Below are positions 1 through 8,959 of a stretch of DNA of 64,000 bases, piece by piece. Position 1 is the stretch's first letter, and every line of letters begins with the position of its first letter. The notes beneath the pieces are model-generated. The model was not told the origin of the DNA, made no database searches, and worked only from the letters and a program-made list of their open reading frames with translations. Made by a program: the position numbers and the translations under genes. The stretch comes from Paludibacteraceae bacterium (GTDB lineage: Bacteria; Bacteroidota; Bacteroidia; Bacteroidales; Paludibacteraceae), in NCBI GenBank assembly GCA_024399835.1, contig JAKSNK010000005.1:26706-90705 (forward strand), in the 5' to 3' direction.

Positions 1-324
1 TTCGTTTACTGCCGTACGCATAAAATTCACCATTGACACACCGGGTATCTCCACCGGATATTGAAAACTGAGGAATACACCTTCCCGTGCCCGTTGTTCG
101 GGTGGCATTTGCAACAGGTTCTTACCTTTGAGCCACACTTCGCCCTCTGTAACCTCGTATTGCGGATTGCCGGTCAATACGGCACTCAGCGTAGATTTGC
201 CGGCGCCGTTAGGACCCATAATAGCATGCACTTCACCGGCTCGAATGGTTAGATTAACGCCTCGCAAAATCTCTTTATCTTGAATAGAGGCGTGTAGATT
301 TTTAATAACTAATAATTCAGACAT
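1..324 (-). CDS. sufC: Fe-S assembly ATPase SufC (3' end outside window)
   Basis: First 108 residues of an ABC-type ATPase. It opens MSELLVIKNLHASIQDKEIL and has a Walker A GPNGAGKST near residue 38, followed by LTGNPQYEVTEGEV and FLSFQYPVEIPGVS. The TGNPxYEVTEG and FQYPVEIPG signatures are typical of SufC, the cytosolic ATPase of the SufBCD iron-sulfur scaffold. The Q-loop lies in SFQYP; the C motif and Walker B lie beyond the window edge. The start ATG (322-324) overlaps the end of the upstream peptidase gene by 16 bp, so the two are probably cotranscribed. Family assignment is secure; the rest of the suf operon is not visible. Confidence 0.93.
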   Translation of the reverse strand, partial: MSELLVIKNLHASIQDKEILRGVNLTIRAGEVHAIMGPNGAGKSTLSAVLTGNPQYEVTEGEVWLKGKNLLQMPPEQRAREGVFLSFQYPVEIPGVSMVNFMRTAVNE

Positions 325-1322
325 GATAACACTGTTTCCCCCACTGCGCGGAGGGTATTTTTATCTATATTTCGCATATTGTCTTGGCGCGTATGCCACC
401 AATAGGGAAATCCCGAATTGGCTTTGGCATCGTAATGGATAATATCCACACAGGGAATGCCGGCAATGGTGCTGACATAAAAGTGATCGTCCATAATAGG
501 ATATGCCGTTTGCGTGGTAAAATGATTGCCATACCCCAATCGAGTGGCATGTTTCCATATTTTCTCTACATAGTCCCCTGCACCTTGCATCGAGTAATAT
601 TCCTTCGGGAAAACAGCATCAGGCGCACCCACCATATCCAATAATATACCGTACTCGTAATGCTCGGAAACCGGCTGTTCCTCTCCATACGCAAACTGCT
701 CTGCCCACAACTGTGAACCCAAGCACCATGTATTCTCGCGCTGTGTGCCGGTATAGAAAGACGGTGTACCCATGTCTTCGCAGTCAAAGAAAACAATGTC
801 TATCGCCCTTTGTCCTGCTTTCGTTTCAGCCGTTGAATCGCGTTTAAGACCTATTTGGCGCGCTACTTCCAACAGCACACCTACACCACTGGCACCGTCG
901 TTTGCTCCGGGAACACCCTGAAAGCGTTCTTCATACACTTCCTCTTCGTCACACCATGGACGACTGTCATAATGCGCACACAGCAGGATAGCCCCGGCTG
1001 TACTATAACCCGGGAAATGACCGATAACATTATAAATAGGTTGCTGCTCACCGGCATAATTGATACGCGTGCCTTGCTGCAAGGTCACTTCTGCCCCAAA
1101 CGAGCGTAGTTTTTGCACCAGATAAACTACACATCGGGTATGCGCATCCGACCCCGGTACACGCGGTCCCCAATGGACTTGTTCTGCCACATAGCGAAAT
1201 GCCGAATCGGCAACAAAATCAGGATGAGCAACGGTTTGTTCCTTGCCGGACTTGCCACAGGAGCATGTCAACGCCACTATACCCACTAACCCTATTAACT
1301 TAATCAATTGATTGGATTTCAT
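309..1322 (-). CDS. Glutaminyl-peptide cyclotransferase-like M28 lipoprotein
   Basis: 337-residue lipoprotein with a signal sequence ending at Cys20 or Cys22 (ALTCSCGK). The M28 zinc-peptidase fold is visible: HYDSRPW (about 117), GANDGASG with metal Asp142, FFDCEDMG with Glu182, then MDDHFYV and WHTRQDN. The DDH and WHTxxDN elements match glutaminyl cyclases more closely than aminopeptidases. Such enzymes turn N-terminal Gln of exported proteins into pyroglutamate in the periplasm. Several secreted proteins in this window have a Gln predicted at mature position 1, which fits this role. It follows prs directly (one base gap) and overlaps sufC by 16 bp. An aminopeptidase activity cannot be excluded from sequence. 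Confidence 0.82.
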   Translation of the reverse strand: MKSNQLIKLIGLVGIVALTCSCGKSGKEQTVAHPDFVADSAFRYVAEQVHWGPRVPGSDAHTRCVVYLVQKLRSFGAEVTLQQGTRINYAGEQQPIYNVIGHFPGYSTAGAILLCAHYDSRPWCDEEEVYEERFQGVPGANDGASGVGVLLEVARQIGLKRDSTAETKAGQRAIDIVFFDCEDMGTPSFYTGTQRENTWCLGSQLWAEQFAYGEEQPVSEHYEYGILLDMVGAPDAVFPKEYYSMQGAGDYVEKIWKHATRLGYGNHFTTQTAYPIMDDHFYVSTIAGIPCVDIIHYDAKANSGFPYWWHTRQDNMRNIDKNTLRAVGETVLSCLNY

Positions 1323-1323
1323 A

Positions 1324-2286
1324 TCAACGAATATTCAATTCACTCACACTACGATGTTCCTGAATAGCCAGGATTGTCTCTGCAATCGGGTCAGCAATGC
1401 TGACAATATGCACTTTGCTGCAACGGGATTGGTCAAATGGGATAGTATCGGTAAACACTAATTCCTCCAAGGCACTATTGGATATATTTGCACACGCATC
1501 GCCGGACATGATACCGTGTGCCACCAATGCCCGTACTGAATTGGCACCGTTCTCCTTCATCACTTCTGCCGCTTTGCACAGCGTGCCTGCTGTATCTGCC
1601 ATATCGTCCACGATAACGACATCCTTGCCGCGCACATCACCCAATATACGAATTTCACTCACTTTGTTAAAATCCGGACGGTGCTTGTAGCAAATCACCA
1701 TCGGCACTTCCGACCCGACTATGTCGTGCATCTTTTTGCAAAAGGCAGCAGCACGCTTACTGCCACCCACATCGGGGGATGCCACAATCAGGTTTTTCAA
1801 ATGCAGAGACGATACATAGTTAGCCAATGTATTTGCCCCGTACAGATGGTCCACCGGTATATCAAAGAATCCCTGAATCTGGTCGGCATGCAAATCCACC
1901 GTAATCACACGGTCGGCACCGGCTGTTTGCAGCATGTTTGCCACCAATTTGGCACCGATGGACACACGGGGTTTGTCTTTTCTGTCCTGACGCGCCCATC
2001 CGAAATAGGGGACAACGGCAATGACTTTATATGCACTGGCGCGCTTGGCGGCATCAATCATCAATAGCAGTTCCATCAGATTGTCGCTGTTGGGACAAGT
2101 GGATTGTACCAGATAAACCGACTGTCCGCGAACAGATTCTTCAAACGAAACGGCAAATTCGCCATCGGCAAAACGGGCAATGTTCAACTTGCCCAATTGA
2201 CACCCGAGATGTTGACAAATACGCTCTGCTATAGCAGTTCCTTTGCTGCCGGCAAACACTTTGTAGGGATTTGTTTCTGTAACCAT
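1324..2286 (-). CDS. prs: Ribose-phosphate pyrophosphokinase
   Basis: 320 residues, close to the usual length of class I PRPP synthetases. It makes 5-phosphoribosyl diphosphate from ribose 5-phosphate and ATP for nucleotide, histidine and NAD synthesis in the cytosol. Visible motifs are the N-terminal FAGSKGTAIAERI, the catalytic loop YFGWARQDRKDKPR (near 112), VDLHADQIQGFF with the metal-binding His, and the PRPP-binding loop VIVDDMADTAGT (near 220). It lies 20 bp downstream of the radical SAM gene and 1 bp upstream of the cyclase gene, inside the long minus-strand run. Confidence 0.97.
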   Translation of the reverse strand: MVTETNPYKVFAGSKGTAIAERICQHLGCQLGKLNIARFADGEFAVSFEESVRGQSVYLVQSTCPNSDNLMELLLMIDAAKRASAYKVIAVVPYFGWARQDRKDKPRVSIGAKLVANMLQTAGADRVITVDLHADQIQGFFDIPVDHLYGANTLANYVSSLHLKNLIVASPDVGGSKRAAAFCKKMHDIVGSEVPMVICYKHRPDFNKVSEIRILGDVRGKDVVIVDDMADTAGTLCKAAEVMKENGANSVRALVAHGIMSGDACANISNSALEELVFTDTIPFDQSRCSKVHIVSIADPIAETILAIQEHRSVSELNIR

Positions 2287-2306
2287 TGTTGTATATTTTA
2301 ATTGTT

Positions 2307-3071
2307 TTATGCAGATATTTGTACTGCTATTCCCTCTGCTGACAGAGGTGCAGCAATTTGTTCCATTTCTGCTTTGGACAGTTTTTCCAAATCAGATACG
2401 GGAGTGGCACGGTCAATCACATAAATCATCACTTGTCGGGGGCGCAAATGACGCACCACCCTATACCACTCTTGCAGTTGCTCCGGCGTTGTGTTGTCGA
2501 TTCTTTTCCCCTTGTACTCACCTCGCAGGAAACAGGTTTGCAAAATAAAGTCGCCCTCAAATTTCTCCAATTGCTCTACAATCTGTTCAACGGTAAGCAT
2601 CGGATTGACCGGCTGATCTATCCTGCGCATCATTTCGTCTTCTGCAGCGTCTAATTTCAGAATACGGTTATCCGCCAGCATCAATGCCTCACGCACATCG
2701 GCGCGCACTAATTGGGTTGAGTTGCTGAGCACGCTGATTTTGGCAGAGGGACATAACGCATCACGCAACTGACGAGTTCCCTGCATAATCCGCAGAAAAT
2801 CAGGATGCAAAGTCGGTTCTCCGTTCCCCGAAAAAGTCAACACATCCGGCGGAACGGTCATTTGTTCCAATCCCGCACGCAATGCCTCCATATACTCGTC
2901 GTATGAGGGTAATTGCGGATGCAAACACGGACTGTTGAACCCGCACTCGCAATACACACAGTCAAACGAACATATCTTATGATTCGTCGGCATGAGATTG
3001 ATACCCAGCGAAACACCTAACCGGCGAGAATGTATCGGACCATATATGATTGAATCGAATAGCATATTCAT
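2307..3071 (-). CDS. Radical SAM protein of the COG0731 type
   Basis: 254-residue radical SAM enzyme. The cluster-binding motif CSFDCVYCECG (CX3CX2C, near residue 30) and the FSGNGEPTLHP segment are clear. This matches the family annotated as tRNA(Phe) wyosine-synthesis-like radical SAM proteins, common in Bacteroidota; the true substrate is unknown. I place the start at the ATG at 3069-3071, which overlaps the dnaG stop in a TAATG arrangement. A longer in-frame extension to 3164 would lie entirely inside dnaG and is unlikely. The ATG two codons further in (3065) is another option. Translational coupling to dnaG is inferred. Confidence 0.85.
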   Translation of the reverse strand: MNMLFDSIIYGPIHSRRLGVSLGINLMPTNHKICSFDCVYCECGFNSPCLHPQLPSYDEYMEALRAGLEQMTVPPDVLTFSGNGEPTLHPDFLRIMQGTRQLRDALCPSAKISVLSNSTQLVRADVREALMLADNRILKLDAAEDEMMRRIDQPVNPMLTVEQIVEQLEKFEGDFILQTCFLRGEYKGKRIDNTTPEQLQEWYRVVRHLRPRQVMIYVIDRATPVSDLEKLSKAEMEQIAAPLSAEGIAVQISA

Positions 3072-5041
3072 TACATCGTTACTATCCCCAATGCCTTGCA
3101 AATAGCCGCACGGATATCTATCAGCATTGGTTGGACTTGCAGTATATTTTGTATGGCACTCCAATCGTTTTTTTCTTGTGCCTCTTCCAATTGTTTTTGC
3201 ATCGCATCTATACGCCCCGTGACAACCGTCAGTTTGAGTTCCAACAGCAGACGGTCAACCAATCCCGGCAACTCCTCCGATTGCTCTGCATAAAGTTTGC
3301 TCAATTGGTATTTATCCGCTATCAAATCCACCGCCAAATGATTGATTTGCATATTGTCATGGTGTAAGAAGAAATTTGCTGCCACAAATTTATCCTCATG
3401 ATAGTGCGCCACAAAATCGTCCAATACTTTTTGGTAAAGAGGATTATTCGGAATAATTTCATCGTTTTTCAGTTCGGCGATAATATATTCTCCTACGGTA
3501 ATAGGTTGCCCACCCTCCAAAGCATACATCGTTTTCTCTCCGTCACGAACAATTACTTGTAGCAGATTGAGCATGTTTTTGTCAAACTTACTATTATACT
3601 CCTGTCGTGCGATGTCTGTAGAAGAATACATTAATTCTGCTAAATCATCTTCTTTGTTTTCTTCCGTATTATCCGTCGAAAATTGTGTCGACTGATTAGA
3701 GGCATTTTCCATCTTGTCTCGAATCAGTTTATTAACCGTCTTTAACAATGTTTTTTCGTCAGTATCATATATTCTTGCACAATTCTTAATATACTGCAAA
3801 CGAACAGGTACACTGTGTACACATGCTACTGATTGTAAAACACTTTGCAATATTTGACCTCTTCTTATAGGATCACCTTGTATCTCGTCTGCAAGTAACT
3901 TTGTTTTAAAACGAATAAAATCTTCTTGATGTTCCTCAATATATGCCGTCAACTCCTCCGCGCTGTGCGTACGGGCAAACGAATCAGGGTCTTCTCCGTC
4001 CGGCAGCAACAGTACGCGAACATTGATTCCTTCCTCCAATATCATGTCTATTCCGCGCAAAGCCGCCTTGATACCTGCTTTGTCGCCGTCATAGATAATC
4101 GTGATATTATTCGTAAAACGGTGCAATGCCCTGATTTGCGGTTGGGTCAATGATGTTCCTCCGCTCGCCACCACATTCTCTATGCCGGCTTGAAACATCG
4201 AAATAACATCCATCTGCCCCTCTACCAAATAGCATCTGTCCAATTTGGAGATTGCCTGCTTGGCTTGATATAGTCCGTATAGACAATTATGTTTTTCAAA
4301 CAATGGGGAAGTCGGCGAATTGACATACTTGCCTACCTTGTCGTTATGCACCATGATACGACCGGCAAAACCTATCACCTTGCCCGAATTATTGAAGAAC
4401 GGGAAAATGACACGCGAGTGAAAACGGTCGAACAAACGGCCATCTGACCCTTTGACACAAACACCCGTGCCGATGTACGGAGCATTTTGGTTGTCGTTCA
4501 GCAAATACTTATCTTGAAAAGATTGCTTATGCGCCTCAATGGTCAGCAAACTCTTGTCCGGCGAATAACCTATTTGGAATTTATGAATGATATCGTCCCG
4601 CAATCCGCGTTGCCGCAAATAACTCAAACCCACCGCTTGACCTTCCTGCGTTTCCCACAGTTGTTGTTGAAACCAGCGGTTGCACCACTCGTTTACCACG
4701 AACATACTCTCGCGGTCGTCCTCTGCCTGTTTTTCGTCAGCAGTCAACTCGCGCTCCTCTATTTCGATATGGTAACGCTTTGCCAAAATGCGCAGAGCTT
4801 CAGGATAATCGCATTGTTCTATTTCACGGACAAAACCCACAACATCGCCTGCCTTGCCGCAACCGAAACACTTGAAGATACCCTTGGACGGCGAGACGGT
4901 AAACGAGCCCGTTTTCTCGTCATGAAAAGGACACAAACCTATCAAATTGGCTCCCCTGCGCTTCAGCGTGACATAGTCACCCACCACCTCCTCAATGTGG
5001 GCTGCCGAATAAATGCGTTCTACCGTATCGCGTGGAATCAT
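3071..5041 (-). CDS. dnaG: DNA primase
   Basis: 656-residue replicative primase that makes RNA primers at the fork. The N-terminal CHC2 zinc ribbon is CPFHDEKT...FKCFGCGKAG (about 38-65). The TOPRIM catalytic core follows, with YLVEGQMDVI and IIYDGDKAGIKAA. The C-terminal part is the variable helicase-interacting region. The start is the ATG at 5041 (MIPRDTVERI), two bases after the upstream stop and preceded by GGAGG, a Shine-Dalgarno-like sequence that is unusual for this phylum. An upstream in-frame ATG at 5062 would lie inside the preceding gene and is less likely. It sits between a barrel protein gene and the radical SAM gene. Confidence 0.97.
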   Translation of the reverse strand: MIPRDTVERIYSAAHIEEVVGDYVTLKRRGANLIGLCPFHDEKTGSFTVSPSKGIFKCFGCGKAGDVVGFVREIEQCDYPEALRILAKRYHIEIEERELTADEKQAEDDRESMFVVNEWCNRWFQQQLWETQEGQAVGLSYLRQRGLRDDIIHKFQIGYSPDKSLLTIEAHKQSFQDKYLLNDNQNAPYIGTGVCVKGSDGRLFDRFHSRVIFPFFNNSGKVIGFAGRIMVHNDKVGKYVNSPTSPLFEKHNCLYGLYQAKQAISKLDRCYLVEGQMDVISMFQAGIENVVASGGTSLTQPQIRALHRFTNNITIIYDGDKAGIKAALRGIDMILEEGINVRVLLLPDGEDPDSFARTHSAEELTAYIEEHQEDFIRFKTKLLADEIQGDPIRRGQILQSVLQSVACVHSVPVRLQYIKNCARIYDTDEKTLLKTVNKLIRDKMENASNQSTQFSTDNTEENKEDDLAELMYSSTDIARQEYNSKFDKNMLNLLQVIVRDGEKTMYALEGGQPITVGEYIIAELKNDEIIPNNPLYQKVLDDFVAHYHEDKFVAANFFLHHDNMQINHLAVDLIADKYQLSKLYAEQSEELPGLVDRLLLELKLTVVTGRIDAMQKQLEEAQEKNDWSAIQNILQVQPMLIDIRAAICKALGIVTM

Positions 5042-5043
5042 CT

Positions 5044-5826
5044 TTAATCCTCCGAGTCCCAAAGATAAAAACCTAATTTAATCGACCAGTTATCAAACCG
5101 CCCGCGAGTAATGCGGTCCATGTCCAATCCCGACAATCCTGCCACCTTGCTGCCCTCCAACATCTCTCCGTACGAACCGTAACGATAGGGATTAATCAAG
5201 CCGAAGTCATAGCCGCCACGAATAAAGTACCGTCCGTATTGGAATGCTGCGCCTATGCCCCATGTGGCATTCCATCTTCTGTAATAAGTTGCCATATCGG
5301 CAGCATTGTATCCCATCACATATGTATGAATCTCCTGTTCGCTTTGAGTATTGTGGTCACGCAGAAAATCTTGCGCGGCATACTTGGCTATCCATGCTAT
5401 CGAAGGACCTGTATAGAATGTCAAATAGGTATTGCCTGCTATCTCAAATTTATACTCAAACTCCAGGTTCAAGTCCACCGTATGTGCCTCCGACTTGGCA
5501 CGGTAGTCAAAGTGCAGAAAATCGCTCGGTCGCCCTTCCGGCGTGTAATAATAGTCCTGCCACGGCTCCGTATGCGTGGTGAACGAGTAGTTTAATGCCG
5601 TATAGAGACCGAAACCTTTAACCAGATTGACATCATATACAAAACCTATCTTGACACCGTTCAAGGGAGATTTTTCCAACTTGGTCTTATCCATCGTTTT
5701 CAATGGATTATTCAACCGCATCAATTGGCGGTCAAAACCGAACTGCACCCCTACGGCATGCGTTACTTCTCCGTACATAGCCGTTGAAATGGCTAATAAT
5801 CCTAAAACAATCCAATTCTTTTTCAT
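5044..5826 (-). CDS. Outer-membrane beta-barrel protein
   Basis: 260-residue protein with an N-terminal signal peptide (MKKNWIVLGLLAISTAMYG). The rest alternates polar and aromatic residues, with tyrosine-rich strands such as GFGLYTALNYSF, TYLTFYTGPSI, and the ending WSIKLGFYLW. This is the pattern of PorT/OmpW-sized outer-membrane barrels of Bacteroidota. No specific family can be named. Its ATG overlaps the end of the OstA/LptA-like gene by 4 bp (ATGA), so the two are probably coupled. A structural or transport role in the outer membrane is inferred only. Confidence 0.75.
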   Translation of the reverse strand: MKKNWIVLGLLAISTAMYGEVTHAVGVQFGFDRQLMRLNNPLKTMDKTKLEKSPLNGVKIGFVYDVNLVKGFGLYTALNYSFTTHTEPWQDYYYTPEGRPSDFLHFDYRAKSEAHTVDLNLEFEYKFEIAGNTYLTFYTGPSIAWIAKYAAQDFLRDHNTQSEQEIHTYVMGYNAADMATYYRRWNATWGIGAAFQYGRYFIRGGYDFGLINPYRYGSYGEMLEGSKVAGLSGLDMDRITRGRFDNWSIKLGFYLWDSED

Positions 5827-7520
5827 ATTTCTTTTTTGCGTTTATTGCGTTTTATCTTCGTTTGCATCACCGGCTCTTCTTCCTCTTCCTCCGATGCGGA
5901 AATGGCTTTTTGCACAGGGCGTGCCGTGCGGGGCGGGTCGCTGAAAATATCTTGCCAACCGGTCGGGCGTTCCTGTTGTGCCCAGAAAAAGCCCAACAAC
6001 CGGGTGTCTTGCCATTCAATCTGCGACATCGGGTATAGAGTGCCCGTCGTTTCTGTCGTAAATAGTACATGGTGAATCTTGTTCTTTTCAAAGAACATAT
6101 CCACATAACTGCTTTGCGACTTGTTCACCCCCACATAACTGCTGTCTGCGTCACGGGGATAGAAGATGGTCTCTGCGTTGCCGCTTACCAGCACTTCTTT
6201 CAGTTCCCCGTTGCGAATATACGCCGTCAGTTCTTGACCGGACAACTGGTCAAATTCGTCGGGTCCTTCCTGTTTGATACCCAATGCCGCTCCTACACCG
6301 TGGGCATGATCGATTGCGCCATTTACTACATAGACAAAAATCGTATCTGCCGATATTTGGTTTTCCTTGCTCCAGCACACCGGCTCTTTGTACATCGTGG
6401 CGATGGAGTCCTTGCCGCAATATACCATCGAATCGCACACAAACTGAAACTCCTCATTATACGCCCTCACCGTATGAAAAGCGCGCACTTGTCTGTAGAG
6501 CGAATCGCGATATACCGTGTCCGGCACTTGTGCCACTAACACCGAATCTACCCATATGCTGTCTTGTGCCACTATGACAGTATCTACAAAAGGTATTTGC
6601 TCCGTAAATAGCGTGTCGGCATGAATATAGGTTTTCTTCTCTTGCGACCAGTCTATCATATATGCGCTGTCTGTGGCAAAACCGGACTTTTCCTTCTCGT
6701 GTACGATGCCGTAATTGCCCAACAGGGTCATTTTTTGTACGGTATCCTGCATCTCCATGTGTCCGAACACATTGCCCAAGCCGATTTTTTTGTCATAATA
6801 AATCGTGTCTCCCGTCAATTGTTTGCCGTCGGCATGCAGTATCAAGCTGCGTGAAAGCAACATCGACCGTTCCGTAGAAGTGTTATACCAGCCGTCCGAA
6901 GACAATATCGTCGTCTTGTCCTCATATACAATCGTAGTCGGACAAACCAAATTGGCAATATTGGTTGCCGTGTTATAAACCAATGTATCTGCATCCAGCG
7001 TAAAACTCTCATTCTGCAAATGCACACTGTCATGGAACAAGGCACGATGGGTGGACGGGCAATACGAGCCCCATACCGACGACAATTGGTTCACATCATC
7101 CACTATCGTACCGCCCGTGAAATAGTATGCCAGATTCTCGTTACGGTTGTAGTTCATACTGTCGGTCTGCAGTACGGTGGTGATATGTACCAGCCGGACA
7201 TTGCGGCGCAAGCGGGCAAGGCGGGTATTGCCGTTGTAGTAGAGCACATCCCCAAAGCCCTCCAATGTGTCGCCTTGCACAAAACGGATATGCCCGAAGG
7301 CGTCAAAGGAGTTGGTCTTTTCGTAGAAATATGCCGAGTCGCAATACATCAGCGCGTTCTCATGACGGAAGCGCACATCGCCCTTCAGCAATTGTGCATC
7401 CGGCAGACGGTCTTGGTCGAAACTCAGCGTTTCACAATGCTCCAGATACACCAAATCCTGTGCACTCATCCGACCAATGACTGCAACCGTCCAAACCAAT
7501 ATGACTATTATCTTCTTCAC
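5823..7520 (-). CDS. OstA/LptA-like periplasmic protein
   Basis: 565 residues with a signal peptide likely cut at MSA/Q, leaving Gln1. From about 25 to 330 the protein is a string of short beta segments with the OstA/LptA pattern (LLKGDVRFRHENALMYCDSA; YYNGNTRLARLRRNVRL; GDTIYYD). It resembles the large OstA-like proteins of Bacteroidota thought to bridge LPS between inner and outer membranes. The C-terminus is acidic then basic (SEEEEEEP...KIKRNKRKKEI), probably disordered. It is preceded by surA after 77 bp and overlaps the barrel gene, which supports an outer-membrane biogenesis cluster. LPS transport itself is inferred. Confidence 0.8.
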   Translation of the reverse strand: MKKIIVILVWTVAVIGRMSAQDLVYLEHCETLSFDQDRLPDAQLLKGDVRFRHENALMYCDSAYFYEKTNSFDAFGHIRFVQGDTLEGFGDVLYYNGNTRLARLRRNVRLVHITTVLQTDSMNYNRNENLAYYFTGGTIVDDVNQLSSVWGSYCPSTHRALFHDSVHLQNESFTLDADTLVYNTATNIANLVCPTTIVYEDKTTILSSDGWYNTSTERSMLLSRSLILHADGKQLTGDTIYYDKKIGLGNVFGHMEMQDTVQKMTLLGNYGIVHEKEKSGFATDSAYMIDWSQEKKTYIHADTLFTEQIPFVDTVIVAQDSIWVDSVLVAQVPDTVYRDSLYRQVRAFHTVRAYNEEFQFVCDSMVYCGKDSIATMYKEPVCWSKENQISADTIFVYVVNGAIDHAHGVGAALGIKQEGPDEFDQLSGQELTAYIRNGELKEVLVSGNAETIFYPRDADSSYVGVNKSQSSYVDMFFEKNKIHHVLFTTETTGTLYPMSQIEWQDTRLLGFFWAQQERPTGWQDIFSDPPRTARPVQKAISASEEEEEEPVMQTKIKRNKRKKEI

Positions 7521-7597
7521 TCTAATCCCGATTCACCGACTCACACTCTCTTAATTCATAATTCAAAATTCTTAATTATCTCACCCGATTCCCCTCC

Positions 7598-8959
7598 TCA
7601 ATGCACCCAGCCGGGATATTGGAAGTCACATCCTCGCCATTTCTCGTCGATATGCACATAAGTTTCCTGTTGCTTCTTTTGAATCCAATTCTGAATAAAG
7701 TCCCTGCTCAACTGGTTTTCCAGCATTTGTCGGATTATCTGAAAATCGTCCACCAGATTGGCTTTGTGTACCTCGTTTTTGGATTTCAGTTTGACGATGG
7801 CGCAAACCTCTTTGTTCTTCATCTCATCCATCATGATAAACGGTTCGGAGACCTCACTCACTTGCAGTTTATAAATCTGCTTGGCAACCTCTGCAGGCAG
7901 GTCTTGGTATTCAAACTTGCTCGAACCCGTATTGGGGTTCATCATTACGCCTGCATTCATCGCGGTTTGTTTGTCTTGCGAGAACAGCACGACTGCCTGC
8001 TCAAAAGTGGCATTGGCGCTGTCGCGGATGACGGAGCGGATGGAGTCCAGTTTCTGCAACGACTGTATTTTGTCCTGTGTGGATACACGGGGGCGCATCA
8101 GTATATGCCGGCAATTGATACGCTCGCCTTTCTTTTCTATCAACTGAATGATATGGTAGCCGTATTCGGTCTCCACGATTCGGCTCACTTTTTTGGGGTC
8201 CGTCAGGTTAAATGCCACATCGGCAAACTCTGTCACCAATTGACCTCTGCCCACAAAACCCAACTCGCCGCCGCGTTTGGCACTCTCCGTATCTTCCGAA
8301 TACAGGCGCGCCAATGTCGAAAAATCCGCCTTGCCCGTTTGTACACGCTCCGTGAAATCACGCAACCGCGACCTGATTCGCTCTGTCTCCTCACGGGGTA
8401 CAGCCGGCTCAAAACTTAATATCTGCACTTCCACTTGGGCAGGAATAGTCGGAATCGAATCTGCCGGCAAACTGTTGTAATAACGCCGTATCTCTGCAGG
8501 GGTCGGCTTGATATGTTCGGTCAGTTTGCTCTGCATTTGCTGGATAATCATCTGGTTGCGGACGGTCGTCATCAATTCTTCGCGTATTTCGCTTTGCGAT
8601 TTGCGGAAATACTCCTCCATTTTTTCCTTGCTGCCTATTTGGCTGATGTAGTAGTTCAGACGCATATCCACCTGGTGGCTCACAGTCGATTCGTTCGCTT
8701 CCACCGAGTCTAACAATGCCTGGTGCAAAAATAGTTTTTGTATCGCCATCTGTTCGGGTATCACGCAATACGGGTCGCCGCTGATGGCTTGTCCCTCGTA
8801 CTGGGCACGCAGGCGCTCCTCTTCCACTTCGCTGCGCAAAATGGCTTCGTCGCCCACTATCCATATTACCTCGTCTATTACATTGTCTGCCATAACGGAC
8901 AGGGTGCATAACAGCAGCAGTCCGACGCATAACATTCGTTTGGTCTTATTCTTTTTCAT
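7598..8959 (-). CDS. surA: Periplasmic peptidyl-prolyl isomerase/chaperone SurA
   Basis: 453 residues with a signal peptide (cut after LSVMA). The N-terminal SurA chaperone segment (VIDEVIWIVGDEAILRSEVE, about 27-170) precedes two parvulin domains. The first carries FSTLARLYSEDTESAKRGGELGF and EYGYHIIQLIEKKG; the second starts at RHILMRPRVS. SurA helps fold outer-membrane beta-barrels in the periplasm. It overlaps the upstream PPIase-like lipoprotein gene by 14 bp. The 77 bp after it are AT-rich with no promoter match. Domain order and length fit Bacteroidota SurA. Confidence 0.92.
   Translation of the reverse strand: MKKNKTKRMLCVGLLLLCTLSVMADNVIDEVIWIVGDEAILRSEVEEERLRAQYEGQAISGDPYCVIPEQMAIQKLFLHQALLDSVEANESTVSHQVDMRLNYYISQIGSKEKMEEYFRKSQSEIREELMTTVRNQMIIQQMQSKLTEHIKPTPAEIRRYYNSLPADSIPTIPAQVEVQILSFEPAVPREETERIRSRLRDFTERVQTGKADFSTLARLYSEDTESAKRGGELGFVGRGQLVTEFADVAFNLTDPKKVSRIVETEYGYHIIQLIEKKGERINCRHILMRPRVSTQDKIQSLQKLDSIRSVIRDSANATFEQAVVLFSQDKQTAMNAGVMMNPNTGSSKFEYQDLPAEVAKQIYKLQVSEVSEPFIMMDEMKNKEVCAIVKLKSKNEVHKANLVDDFQIIRQMLENQLSRDFIQNWIQKKQQETYVHIDEKWRGCDFQYPGWVH

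Noticed and set aside
3072-3164. Longer N-terminus for the radical SAM protein
   Set aside because: The extra codons lie inside dnaG; the ATG in the TAATG overlap gives the family-like start.
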